This document shows positions 1 to 6,668 of a stretch of 11,829 nucleotides of DNA, piece after piece. The notes under the pieces are model-generated. The model had not been told where the DNA came from. It searched no databases and was given only the letters and a program-made list of their open reading frames with translations. Source of the DNA: Opitutaceae bacterium (GTDB lineage: Bacteria > Verrucomicrobiota > Verrucomicrobiia > Opitutales > Opitutaceae); NCBI GenBank assembly GCA_029979145.1, contig JAPOIC010000041.1:1-11829 (forward strand), in the 5' to 3' direction. Numbering within the stretch: the stretch's first letter is position 1; every line of letters starts with the position of its first letter. Both the position numbers and the translations under genes were made by a program.

Positions 1-496
1 AACCCACCTGCGAAAAATCGGTGGTCCGGCCTTCGTAGTAATCCTTCGCGCCGGACACGAAGTTGTAGATGAGATAGGCGTATTCGGACGCCAGGCCGGG
101 CGAAATCATCCGGCGGAAGGACTCGACGATTTCCGCGGCGGTGAGCGGTGAGCCGTCGGACCATTTCAAATTGGCGCGGAGGTGAAAGGTGTAGACGCGG
201 CCGTCCTCGGAAATTTCCCAAGTCTCCGCCATGCCGGGCACGGGGTGGAGGTCGACGGGATCCTCGGCCACAAGACCTTCGGAGAGCGCCATCATGATCT
301 TGTGCTCCGGGACACCAGTGATGGTCTGCCCGTCGAGGTCCTGCGGCTCGGAGCCGTTGCCGACGCGCCAGATCATGCGCTTCTTGCCGTCCGGACCGAC
401 GTTCTCCCGGTCGGCGGCCTTCTTACCTGGGCCGCAGCTGGTGAAGCAGGCAGCGAAGGCGAGGAGGGCCAGAATTGCCAAAAGACGTCGGGTCAT
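1..496 (-). CDS. Oligopeptide ABC transporter substrate-binding lipoprotein (SBP_bac_5 family), C-terminus cut by window edge
   Basis: Reading leftward from the ATG at 496, 165 codons stay open to the window edge, so only about the first third of a protein of roughly 530 residues is present. The N-terminus has a basic start, a hydrophobic stretch and two possible lipobox cysteines, C21 (FTSC) and C17 (FAAC); C21 followed by GPG looks likelier. The mature part shows family-5 hallmarks: SEPQDLDGQ, ALSEGLV, DLHPVPGMAETWEIS and YTFHLR, then KWSDGSPLTA. Proteins of this family capture oligopeptides or similar solutes outside the inner membrane and deliver them to an Opp/Dpp-type permease. It is the third of three tandem paralogues and lies 64 bp after the stop of the second. 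No Shine-Dalgarno precedes the ATG; the upstream bases are pyrimidine-rich. Permease and ATPase genes are not visible and may lie to the left. The ligand cannot be told from sequence. Confidence 0.92.
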   Translation of the reverse strand, partial: MTRRLLAILALLAFAACFTSCGPGKKAADRENVGPDGKKRMIWRVGNGSEPQDLDGQTITGVPEHKIMMALSEGLVAEDPVDLHPVPGMAETWEISEDGRVYTFHLRANLKWSDGSPLTAAEIVESFRRMISPGLASEYAYLIYNFVSGAKDYYEGRTTDFSQVG

Positions 497-560
497 GTGA
501 GGGAGACGAGAACAGTTATGACACGGGGCGGCAAGCCCGCGCGGGCACTGTGGCCGGGGA

Positions 561-2156
561 TCAACGCGCTGGGCTCACCGAAACGCCGTGATAGAAACGA
601 TTCCAGAGGGCGTCTTCGCGCCATTTATGCACCCGCGGGCTGACGAGAATGGTCTTGGTATTGAAATACAGCGGCGCCAACGGGCACTCGGCGGTGATGG
701 TGTCCGCGGCGCGGGCCAAAGCCAGCAAGCGACCGGCGCGCGTGGGTTCGGCGGCGGCCTCGGCGAGAGCGTCGTCGTATGCGGGGTTGCGCCATTGCGA
801 GTAGTTGGCGGAGGAGTCCGAGCGCAGGTCGGCCAAGAGATTCGCCGGATCGCCCACGTCGGGAATCGCGGTCATGAATCCGATGTCGTAGTCGCCCGTC
901 GTGAGCGCGGACAGGTGCACCTTGGCGTCGCGCACGCCGAGGCGCACCCGGATGCCGAGTTCCTTGAGCCACATTGCCTGCACGGCTTCGAGCACCGGCG
1001 TCTCGGACCAACCCACAAGTTCAAGATCGGGGAATCCTTCGCCATTGGGATAACCGGCTTCGTCGAGCAGGCGGCGCGCTGCGTTGGCGTCCTCGGCCAA
1101 TTGCTGCCCCGGGAGGAATCCACCGAGTCCCGGCGGCACGAATTGGTAGGCGGGCATTTGTCCCCCTTTTTTAACCTGGGTCGCCAGTGCGACGCGATCG
1201 AGCGCGAGCGAAAGGGCCACGCGCACGCGCACATCGCTCAGCGGAGGCCGGGTGGTGTTGAAGGTGAGGAAGCGCGTCTCGTGCAGGGGCACGCGCCGCA
1301 GCGGGCTGGATTCCTGCGCGGCGTAGCCCGCGATCTTCGTGCCCGGCACCGACATGGTGACGTCGACTTGGCCGGCGCGAAAGGCGCGCTCCTCGGTATC
1401 GCCGTTGTCGAAGGCGAGGAATCGGATGGCCTCGATATGAATTGCTGCGGAGTCCCAAAAATCCGGCCGACGGGCGACGAGAAGGTGCTGGTTCGGCGAC
1501 CACTCGCTCAGCGTGAATGGGCCATTGCCCACGTGATTGCCGGGACGCGTCCAGTCACCGCCGTGGTGGGCGACGGTTCGGGGATTCACGGGAATCCACG
1601 GGCCGCTGGCGACGTAGGCGAGGAACTGCGGATTCGGCCGGGCGAGCGTGATGCGCAGCGTAAGGGTGTCGGGCGCGGTGAAACCCACGGTCGAAAAATC
1701 GGCGAGCTCACCCCGGTAATACGCCGCGGCACCCGCCACGTCGAACAACAGCGACGCCTTCGGGGCGCCAGTCGCGGGAGTCAGGACGCGTTGCCACGAG
1801 GCGATGAAATCGCTGGCGGTGACGGGCTCGCCGTTGGACCACTTCGCGTGGGGGCGAAGGTGGAAGGTCCAGGTCAGGCCATCGCTCGAAACCGTCCAGT
1901 GCGACGCGGCCGCGGGGACGGGCTCGCCGCCCTCGGGATCCGGCGTGACGAGACCTTCGCTAAGCGCGCGGATGACAAAAAGTTCGTCCGGCAGATTCGC
2001 GAGCGCAGGGTCGAGCGTGCCGGGTTCGTTGCGCTGGCTGACGCGCAGCTCTTGGTCGGTCGGGGTTCGTTGGGCGCAGCCACCGAGTCCCGCCACGACC
2101 AGCGTCGCGAGAACCAGGCGAGCGAGGCGCGCACGGCTACGGTTCCAGCCAGACAT
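561..2156 (-). CDS. Oligopeptide ABC transporter substrate-binding lipoprotein (SBP_bac_5 family), second of three
   Basis: This encodes 531 residues, close to the usual OppA length of about 540. The ATG at 2156 is chosen because a lipoprotein signal follows directly: arginine-rich start, hydrophobic segment, then lipobox LGGC with acylated C27. The frame stays open upstream to 2402, but that stretch lies inside the neighbouring gene and is a shadow. Family features are NEPGTLDP (about 44-51), ALSEGLV, LTWTFHLRP, KWSNGEPVTASDF (105-117), NGPFTL, ERAFRAGQ (257-264) and RVALSLALDR (312-321), plus the C-terminal GDPANLLADL near 435-444. It should capture peptides or a related ligand for an ABC importer. 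The start overlaps the upstream paralogue's stop by 20 bp, suggesting coupled translation. Compared with that paralogue, the C-terminal ligand-lobe region around 435-465 is less canonical, so the ligand may differ. No Shine-Dalgarno is visible. Confidence 0.93.
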   Translation of the reverse strand: MSGWNRSRARLARLVLATLVVAGLGGCAQRTPTDQELRVSQRNEPGTLDPALANLPDELFVIRALSEGLVTPDPEGGEPVPAAASHWTVSSDGLTWTFHLRPHAKWSNGEPVTASDFIASWQRVLTPATGAPKASLLFDVAGAAAYYRGELADFSTVGFTAPDTLTLRITLARPNPQFLAYVASGPWIPVNPRTVAHHGGDWTRPGNHVGNGPFTLSEWSPNQHLLVARRPDFWDSAAIHIEAIRFLAFDNGDTEERAFRAGQVDVTMSVPGTKIAGYAAQESSPLRRVPLHETRFLTFNTTRPPLSDVRVRVALSLALDRVALATQVKKGGQMPAYQFVPPGLGGFLPGQQLAEDANAARRLLDEAGYPNGEGFPDLELVGWSETPVLEAVQAMWLKELGIRVRLGVRDAKVHLSALTTGDYDIGFMTAIPDVGDPANLLADLRSDSSANYSQWRNPAYDDALAEAAAEPTRAGRLLALARAADTITAECPLAPLYFNTKTILVSPRVHKWREDALWNRFYHGVSVSPAR

Positions 2157-3747
2157 GTTTGTAGGGATGCCGATCCAGCAACGTGGGATACCAGCCGTGC
2201 ACGGCGGGGTGCACGAGCCGCACGGTGGTGTAGTAGTAGAGCGGAATGATCGGCGCGTCGCGGAGGAGAATAGTTTCCGCGCGACGGAGCAGGGTGTAGC
2301 GGGCATCCCGCTCGGAGGTGCGCGCGGCCTCGTAGAGGAGGCCATCATAGTCCGGGTTGCTCCAACCGGTGTGGTTGTTGCCGGAGGCCCCGGCAAAGAC
2401 ATCGAGGAACGTCGCCGGGTCGAGGTAGTCGCCGGCCCAGTCTGAGCGCAGGATTTGGTAGTCGAGCGCGCGCCGGGCGGCGAGGAGCGACTTCATCTCC
2501 ATGTTGAGCAGCTGCACGTTCACGCCGAGCTCGCGCCGCCACATTTCCTGCACCGCCTCGCCGATGACGCGATGGTTGCCCGAGCTGTTGATAAGCAGTT
2601 CGAGTTGCGGGAGGCCCTGGCCGCCGGGGTAACCGGCCTCGGCCAGCAAGGCGCGGGCGGCGGCGGGATCGCTGCTGACGCCCGCGGGCGGCTCATAACC
2701 AGCCGTGCCGGGCGGCGTGAAGCTGAAGGCGGGTTGCTGGCCGCCGCGCGTGATGTTGGTCACGATCGCCTCGCGGTCGAGGGCGAGCGAGAGCGCGCGC
2801 CGCACCTTGACCTCGTTGAAGATGGGGCGGGTGACGTTGAGCCGGTAGAAATAGGTGTCGAGAAACGGGTCGATGCGCAGGACCTCCGGGCGGTCGCGCC
2901 GCCAGGGGTCGACTTTGCTTACGGGCAAGGCCTCGGTGATGTGCAACTGGCCGGCGCGAAAGGCGCGTTCCTCGGCGTCGACGCTCGCAGACGGATGGAA
3001 GTGAATCGCGGCGAGCCGCACGGTGGCGGCGTCCCAATAGAACGGATTCTTCTCCACGATGATCACGCGATCGGGCTGCCAGGACTTGAGCACGAACGGG
3101 CCGTTGCTGATCAGGTTGCCGGGGCGCGTCCACGGGTTGCCGCGGCGGTAGGGCGAGCCGGTTTGCTCCACGCTGGGGAGGTGGATGGGGAACCACGCCG
3201 GGTGGGAGAGCAGGGTGAGGAAATGCGGCGCCGGATGCTCCAAGGTGATCACCAAGGTGCGCGCGTCGGGCGTGGCGAAACCGACCTGGCCGAATTCGCG
3301 CAGCGTGCCCTTGTGAAACGCTTGGGCGTTTTGCACGAGATAGAGCATCGAGGCGTAGTCGGCTGCGAGGTCCGCAGTGAGGATGCGACGGTAGCCGTTG
3401 AGGAAGTCCTGCGATGTGAGTGGTTCGCCGTTGGACCAACGGGCGTCGGCGCGCAGATGAAAGGTGTAGGTCAGGCCATCAGGCGAAATGTCCCATGCCT
3501 CCGCGACGCCGGGCACGGGGTGGAGGTCGTGCGGGTCTTCGCCGACCAAGCCTTCGAACAGGGCGCTCACGACGTTGACTTCCGGCAGGCCGGTGACGAG
3601 CTGGGGATCAAGATCGGCGACGTCGGCGCCGAGGCTGCGGTGCAGCACTTGTTCGCGATTGCCTTGTTCGACCGGCGATTCGCGCGACCAGCAGCCGGCG
3701 AGCGCCAGGCCGGACAAAGTAGAGACCAAGGCCAGGATCAGGCGCAT
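2137..3747 (-). CDS. Oligopeptide ABC transporter substrate-binding lipoprotein (SBP_bac_5 family), first of three
   Basis: This encodes 536 residues. The ATG at 3747 is chosen over one 18 codons upstream because it begins a clean lipoprotein signal peptide ending in lipobox LAGC (C19), and because the upstream start would overlap ispF. Family-5 motifs run in order: DLDPQLVTGLPE (45-56), ALFEGLVGEDP, DLHPVPGVAEAW (74-85), YTFHLR, RWSNGEPLTSQDF (103-115), NGPFVL, EERAFRAGQLHI (259-270), VRRALSLALDRE (315-326) and the OppA-like block DPATFLDVF with NNHTGWSNPDYD (443-468). It is the most canonical OppA-like member of the trio. It acts outside the inner membrane, binding oligopeptides for an ABC permease. 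It starts 10 bp after the ispF stop in the same direction, which is unusual company for a peptide-binding protein, and its stop overlaps the next paralogue. No Shine-Dalgarno is visible. Confidence 0.94.
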   Translation of the reverse strand: MRLILALVSTLSGLALAGCWSRESPVEQGNREQVLHRSLGADVADLDPQLVTGLPEVNVVSALFEGLVGEDPHDLHPVPGVAEAWDISPDGLTYTFHLRADARWSNGEPLTSQDFLNGYRRILTADLAADYASMLYLVQNAQAFHKGTLREFGQVGFATPDARTLVITLEHPAPHFLTLLSHPAWFPIHLPSVEQTGSPYRRGNPWTRPGNLISNGPFVLKSWQPDRVIIVEKNPFYWDAATVRLAAIHFHPSASVDAEERAFRAGQLHITEALPVSKVDPWRRDRPEVLRIDPFLDTYFYRLNVTRPIFNEVKVRRALSLALDREAIVTNITRGGQQPAFSFTPPGTAGYEPPAGVSSDPAAARALLAEAGYPGGQGLPQLELLINSSGNHRVIGEAVQEMWRRELGVNVQLLNMEMKSLLAARRALDYQILRSDWAGDYLDPATFLDVFAGASGNNHTGWSNPDYDGLLYEAARTSERDARYTLLRRAETILLRDAPIIPLYYYTTVRLVHPAVHGWYPTLLDRHPYKHVWLEP

Positions 3748-3757
3748 GAGCGGTGGT

Positions 3758-4246
3758 TCAGGCCCGAGTTTGTTGAATGAGGACCACCGCATGCGCGGCA
3801 ATGGCCGCGCCGCGGCCGATCTCGTCGACGCCCTCGTTGGTGGTGGCCTTGATGCCGACGGACTCGGGCGCGAGGCCGGTGGAATTCGCCAGCCGCGCCT
3901 TCATTTCGCCAAGACGGGAAACGAGCTTCGGCTTCTCCGCAATGACCGACGCATCGATATTGCCGACCTCGTAGCCGCGGGACCGGAGCTCGCCGCAGAC
4001 CCGCTGCAGCAGCAGCTGCGAATCGATGTTTTTGAACGCGGGGTCGGTATTGGGAAAGAAGTGGCCGATGTCGGGCAGGCCGGCCGCGCCGAGCAGGGCG
4101 TCGCAGATGGCATGCGTCAGCACATCGGCGTCGGAATGGCCCTCGAGCCCGTAGTCAGTGGCAAAACGCACGCCGCCGAGGATGAGCGGGCGGCCCGGGA
4201 CGAGCCGGTGGATGTCGTAGCCGTGGCCAATGCGGATGCCAGTCAT
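3758..4246 (-). CDS. ispF: 2-C-methyl-D-erythritol 2,4-cyclodiphosphate synthase
   Basis: IspF converts CDP-methylerythritol 2-phosphate to the 2,4-cyclodiphosphate and CMP in the MEP isoprenoid pathway, as a cytosolic homotrimer with divalent metals. The 162 residues match the usual length of about 160. Visible residues are the metal ligands D11 and H13 (in GHGYDIHRL) and H45 (in GHSDADVLTHAICDALLGA), D59 in GLPDIGHFFP, and the C-terminal KATTNE (133-138), equivalent to the E. coli T132/T133/E135 region. The ATG at 4246 is preferred because it gives the standard short N-terminus MTGIRIGHGYDIH and overlaps the ispD stop by 4 bp (ATGA), a typical coupled pair in which IspD acts two steps earlier. 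An ATG 10 codons upstream is less likely. IspD and IspF are separate here, not fused. Confidence 0.97.
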   Translation of the reverse strand: MTGIRIGHGYDIHRLVPGRPLILGGVRFATDYGLEGHSDADVLTHAICDALLGAAGLPDIGHFFPNTDPAFKNIDSQLLLQRVCGELRSRGYEVGNIDASVIAEKPKLVSRLGEMKARLANSTGLAPESVGIKATTNEGVDEIGRGAAIAAHAVVLIQQTRA

Positions 4247-4920
4247 GAAGCGGAAGTGACGAGGAACTCGATCCACGCCTGGTCGGCGGGGATGGTGAGC
4301 TTGGGGTTGGGCCGGGTGTTCTCCAGCAATGCGACCGGGTGGCCAAGCCCCTCGACGGCGGACGCGTCATCGGTAACGGCGATGCGACCGGCGGCGACTT
4401 TCTGGTAGGCGCGCACGATCAGGTCGCGGGCAAAAACCTGCGGGGTTTCCGCCGCCCAGAGCGCGCTGCGCGGCAGGGTGCGGAGGTGGCCGTCGTCGCG
4501 GTGCTGCTTGATGGTGTCGGCCACGCGGTGGGCTAGGATCACGGCGTCCTCGCGGCGCACAACCTTGTGCAGCGCCACGAGCTGCTCCGGCTCGATCAGG
4601 GGCCGGGCGCAGTCGTGGATGTAAACGTATTCGATGTCGTCCGGCAGGACGGCGAGGGCGTTCATCACGGAGTCTTGCCGTTCACGTCCGCCTCTCACAA
4701 GCACCGACGGCGTGGGCGCGTGGGCGGCAAGGGCAGTCATCTGACGCTGGTCGCGGTAAACGACGACGTAGTAGTCCGCCACCCCGCTGGCGGCGAACGC
4801 AGCGGCGGACCACGCGAAGAGCGGACGACCGTTGAGCGGGGCCAACACCTTGTCTGCCACCGCGCCGTCCATGCGACGGCCGCTGCCGGCGGCGAGGAGG
4901 ATGGCGGCGGTGCGGCTCAT
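4243..4920 (-). CDS. ispD: 2-C-methyl-D-erythritol 4-phosphate cytidylyltransferase
   Basis: IspD transfers CMP from CTP to methylerythritol 4-phosphate, giving CDP-methylerythritol and pyrophosphate (MEP pathway, cytosol). At 225 residues it has family length. The N-terminal nucleotide-binding loop is ILLAAGSGRRM with R16, then K24 in DKVLAPLNGRPL; these match the catalytic E. coli R20 and K27. Further motifs are IHDCARPLI (101-109, with D103 and R106; the usual form is VHDAARP), RSALWAAETPQVF (151-163), TDDASAVEGLG (183-193) and NPKLTIPAD (205-213, K207 matching E. coli K213). The gene begins 6 bp after the pyrF stop and ends in a 4-bp overlap with ispF. No Shine-Dalgarno precedes the ATG. 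Its substrate CTP derives from UMP, the product of the adjacent pyrF. Confidence 0.97.
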   Translation of the reverse strand: MSRTAAILLAAGSGRRMDGAVADKVLAPLNGRPLFAWSAAAFAASGVADYYVVVYRDQRQMTALAAHAPTPSVLVRGGRERQDSVMNALAVLPDDIEYVYIHDCARPLIEPEQLVALHKVVRREDAVILAHRVADTIKQHRDDGHLRTLPRSALWAAETPQVFARDLIVRAYQKVAAGRIAVTDDASAVEGLGHPVALLENTRPNPKLTIPADQAWIEFLVTSAS

Positions 4921-4926
4921 GATCGA

Positions 4927-5622
4927 TCAGGCGGCGGAAATTTCGGCGAGGATGGCGCGGGCCGCCGCGGCCGGGTCGGGGGCTTGGCCGATGGGCCGGC
5001 CCACGACAAGAAAATTGGCGCCGGCGGCCGCGGCCTCGGCGGGCGTCATGATGCGCGACTGGTCGTCGGCGGCGCTGCCGCGGGGGCGGATGCCGGGCGT
5101 GACGAGTTGCACGTCGCCCGGGAGCGCGGCTCGCAGCGGGGCGATTTCCAGCGGCGAGCAGACCAAACCGCGCAGGCCGGCGTCGATTGCGAGCTGGCCG
5201 AGGCGAAGCACCTGTTGCTCCGGTGTATCCGGCACGCCGGTCGCCAGCAGGCCCTCGGCACTGGTCGAGGTCAACACGGTGACACCCAGCAGAAGCAGGT
5301 TCGGGGCGTGGTCGCGGCGGGCGCGGTCGGCCCATTGCAGCATTTCCGTGCCGCCGGAGGCGTGAACCGTGAGCATCTTGATCGGCAGACCGGACACCGA
5401 CTCCACGGCCTTGGCGACCGTGTTGGGGATGTCGTGCAGCTTGAGATCAAGGAAGATGTTGAAACCCAGGTCCGCCACCTCGCGCACGCAGTCGGGGCCG
5501 CAGGCGGTGAACATTTCCAGGCCGACCTTCGCCCAGCGCACGGTGCCCTGAAGTTGCTTGAGCACCGGTCGCAGCGGCGCGGGTGAGGGGGCATCGAGGA
5601 CGAGGATCAGATCGCAGGGCAT
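4927..5622 (-). CDS. pyrF: Orotidine 5'-phosphate decarboxylase
   Basis: PyrF decarboxylates orotidine 5'-phosphate to UMP, the last step of de novo pyrimidine synthesis, as a cytosolic dimer. The 231 residues match the bacterial group-1 enzyme. The active-site set is clear: D10 (LVLDAP), K32 (WAKVGLEMF), and D59, K61 and D64 in FLDLKLHDIPNT, corresponding to E. coli D22, K44, D71, K73 and D76. PGIRP (176-180) and VVGRPI (with R209) form the phosphate-binding end of the barrel. The ATG at 5622 begins the standard MPCDLILVLD; the frame stays open a further 108 codons upstream, but that stretch lies opposite ispE and does not look like protein. It appears to be the first gene of a leftward run, followed after 6 bp by ispD. 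It is divergent from ispE. No Shine-Dalgarno is visible (GTCCTCAC before ATG). Confidence 0.97.
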   Translation of the reverse strand: MPCDLILVLDAPSPAPLRPVLKQLQGTVRWAKVGLEMFTACGPDCVREVADLGFNIFLDLKLHDIPNTVAKAVESVSGLPIKMLTVHASGGTEMLQWADRARRDHAPNLLLLGVTVLTSTSAEGLLATGVPDTPEQQVLRLGQLAIDAGLRGLVCSPLEIAPLRAALPGDVQLVTPGIRPRGSAADDQSRIMTPAEAAAAGANFLVVGRPIGQAPDPAAAARAILAEISAA

Positions 5623-5718
5623 GTGAGGACTAAGTTGTGCACAGGAAACGCGATTAATCCAAAGCGAAAATGGGTCGGACTGGATTTGCCGGCGCACTTG
5701 TGCCTGACTGCGCGGGCC
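5623..5718. promoter_or_regulatory. Divergent pyrF/ispE intergenic region (presumed promoters)
   Basis: This 96-bp gap between the two divergent starts is the only place a dedicated promoter for the pyrF-isp run could lie outside coding sequence. It holds an AT-richer patch at 5651-5672 (contains gattaatccaaagcgaaaat) and an 8-bp palindrome TGTGCACA at 5636-5643 next to pyrF. I could not fit a confident -35/-10 pair on either strand. The role rests on gene orientation, not on a recognised motif. If ispE begins at GTG 5623 instead of 5719, this stretch would be coding. Confidence 0.4.
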
Positions 5719-6594
5719 GTGACGAAGGTCCGTTATCCCGCCCCCGCCAAGCTCAACCTGTTTCTCGCCATCATCGGTCGGCGGGCGGATGGGTTTCACG
5801 ATCTGCTTTCCGTGGCGGCGCCGCTCGACTGGGGCGATGAACTCGAGGTCGAATCGGCGGATCAAGTTTCGCTGATTTGTGATGCGCCGGGCGTGCCGAC
5901 GGATCAGTCGAATTTGGTGCTGCGCGCGGATGCGGCTTTTCGCCAAGTGACCGGTTGGAAGGGTGGGGTGACTTACCGCCTGACCAAGCGCGTGCCCGCC
6001 GGCGCCGGGTTGGGCGGCGGCAGCAGCGACGCGGTGGCGACGCTGCGGGCGTTGAACGAGCTGTCGGGCGAATCGCTCGACGCTGCGGCGCTGGGAGAAC
6101 TGGCGGCCGGCCTCGGCGCCGACTGCCCGTTATTTTTGGCCGGCGCGCCCGTGATCATGCGCGGCCGGGGCGAGGTGTTGGAAAGCATGGTGGCGGCGGA
6201 ACACGCCCGGTTGCGCGGCAGGCGGGTGCTGGTGTTCAAGCCGGGGTTTGGCGTGTCGACCCCATGGGCTTATGGCCGGATGGTGGCGCGGCCGGAAACC
6301 TATGCGCCGGCGGCGGAGGCCAAGGCGCGGCTTCAGGCGTGGCGCGCCGGTGACGCTCCGGCGGAGGAACTGTTGTTCAACGCCATGGAAGCGGTGGTCT
6401 TTGCCAAATACCCGGCGCTGCCGGCGCTTCACGCCGAGCTCCACAGACGGTTTGGGCTGCGGCCCCGGATGAGTGGGAGCGGGAGTGCGTCGTTTGCGTT
6501 TTTGGCCGACGGGACCGAAGTCGGGCCGATTGCAGATTGCATCCGGGCGGCGTGGGGGCCGACGGCCTTCGTCATGACGGGTCGGCTGGCGTAA
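5719..6594 (+). CDS. ispE: 4-(cytidine 5'-diphospho)-2-C-methyl-D-erythritol kinase
   Basis: IspE phosphorylates CDP-methylerythritol with ATP, the step between IspD and IspF in the MEP pathway. It is a GHMP-family kinase. From GTG 5719 it has 291 residues, near the usual 280-290. Motifs are YPAPAKLNLFL (6-16, with K11 contacting substrate), GRRADGFHDL (20-29), the ATP-binding glycine-rich loop PAGAGLGGGSSDA (93-105), GADCPLFL (133-140, with catalytic D135) and the C-terminal MSGSGSASFAF (251-261). The start is uncertain: no in-frame ATG exists, and GTG 5719 is chosen because it puts K11 at the normal distance from the N-terminus. TTG 5698 and GTG 5623 are possible but would add residues of no evident homology. 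No Shine-Dalgarno is seen. It is divergent from pyrF-ispD-ispF and about 74 bp upstream of ptsI on the same strand. Confidence 0.95.
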   Translation: MTKVRYPAPAKLNLFLAIIGRRADGFHDLLSVAAPLDWGDELEVESADQVSLICDAPGVPTDQSNLVLRADAAFRQVTGWKGGVTYRLTKRVPAGAGLGGGSSDAVATLRALNELSGESLDAAALGELAAGLGADCPLFLAGAPVIMRGRGEVLESMVAAEHARLRGRRVLVFKPGFGVSTPWAYGRMVARPETYAPAAEAKARLQAWRAGDAPAEELLFNAMEAVVFAKYPALPALHAELHRRFGLRPRMSGSGSASFAFLADGTEVGPIADCIRAAWGPTAFVMTGRLA

Positions 6595-6600
6595 ATCGCA

Positions 6601-6631
6601 TTGACCAATCGATTTGGCCCCGCGTTATCGT
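6601..6631 (+). promoter_or_regulatory. Possible sigma-70-type promoter for ptsI (weak)
   Basis: In the 74-bp gap between ispE and ptsI there is a good -35-like TTGACC at 6601-6606. The best -10-like match, TATCGT at 6626-6631 (4 of 6 against TATAAT), lies 19 bp away, which is long. The position, just after the ispE stop and 37 bp before the ptsI ATG, is sensible, but the -10 element is poor. Read-through from ispE is equally possible. Confidence 0.25.
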
Positions 6632-6668
6632 TTGGCGCCGCCGGGGCCCCGGGCATCGGCGGTCGTGC

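Noticed and set aside
535..546. 12-bp palindrome GCCCGCGCGGGC between the second and third binding-protein genes, considered as a terminator
   Set aside because: There is no T-run on either side, and a stem of only four pairs with a 4-base loop. Such palindromes are expected by chance in GC-rich DNA.
497..560. 64-bp gap before the third binding-protein gene searched for its own promoter
   Set aside because: TTGATC and TTGCCG on the minus strand have no -10 partner at acceptable spacing (CATAAC is only 8 bp from TTGCCG).
588..2249. Long open frame (about 550 codons) on the plus strand opposite the second binding protein
   Set aside because: GC-rich third-position bias keeps antisense frames open. 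The translation is low-complexity, rich in Arg/Gly/Ala/His, with no recognisable domain, while the minus strand has clear family motifs.
2455..3780. Open plus-strand frame opposite the first binding protein
   Set aside because: It is a mirror of the real gene, with the same shadow composition and no domain.
4567..5586. Open plus-strand frame of about 340 codons opposite ispD and pyrF
   Set aside because: It crosses two genes with complete catalytic residue sets on the minus strand. Its translation is repetitive Gly/Arg/His.
5623..5946. Upstream extension of the pyrF reading frame by 108 codons
   Set aside because: It lies opposite ispE and the shared control gap, and family members start at the MPCDLILVLD equivalent. 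The open frame is chance.
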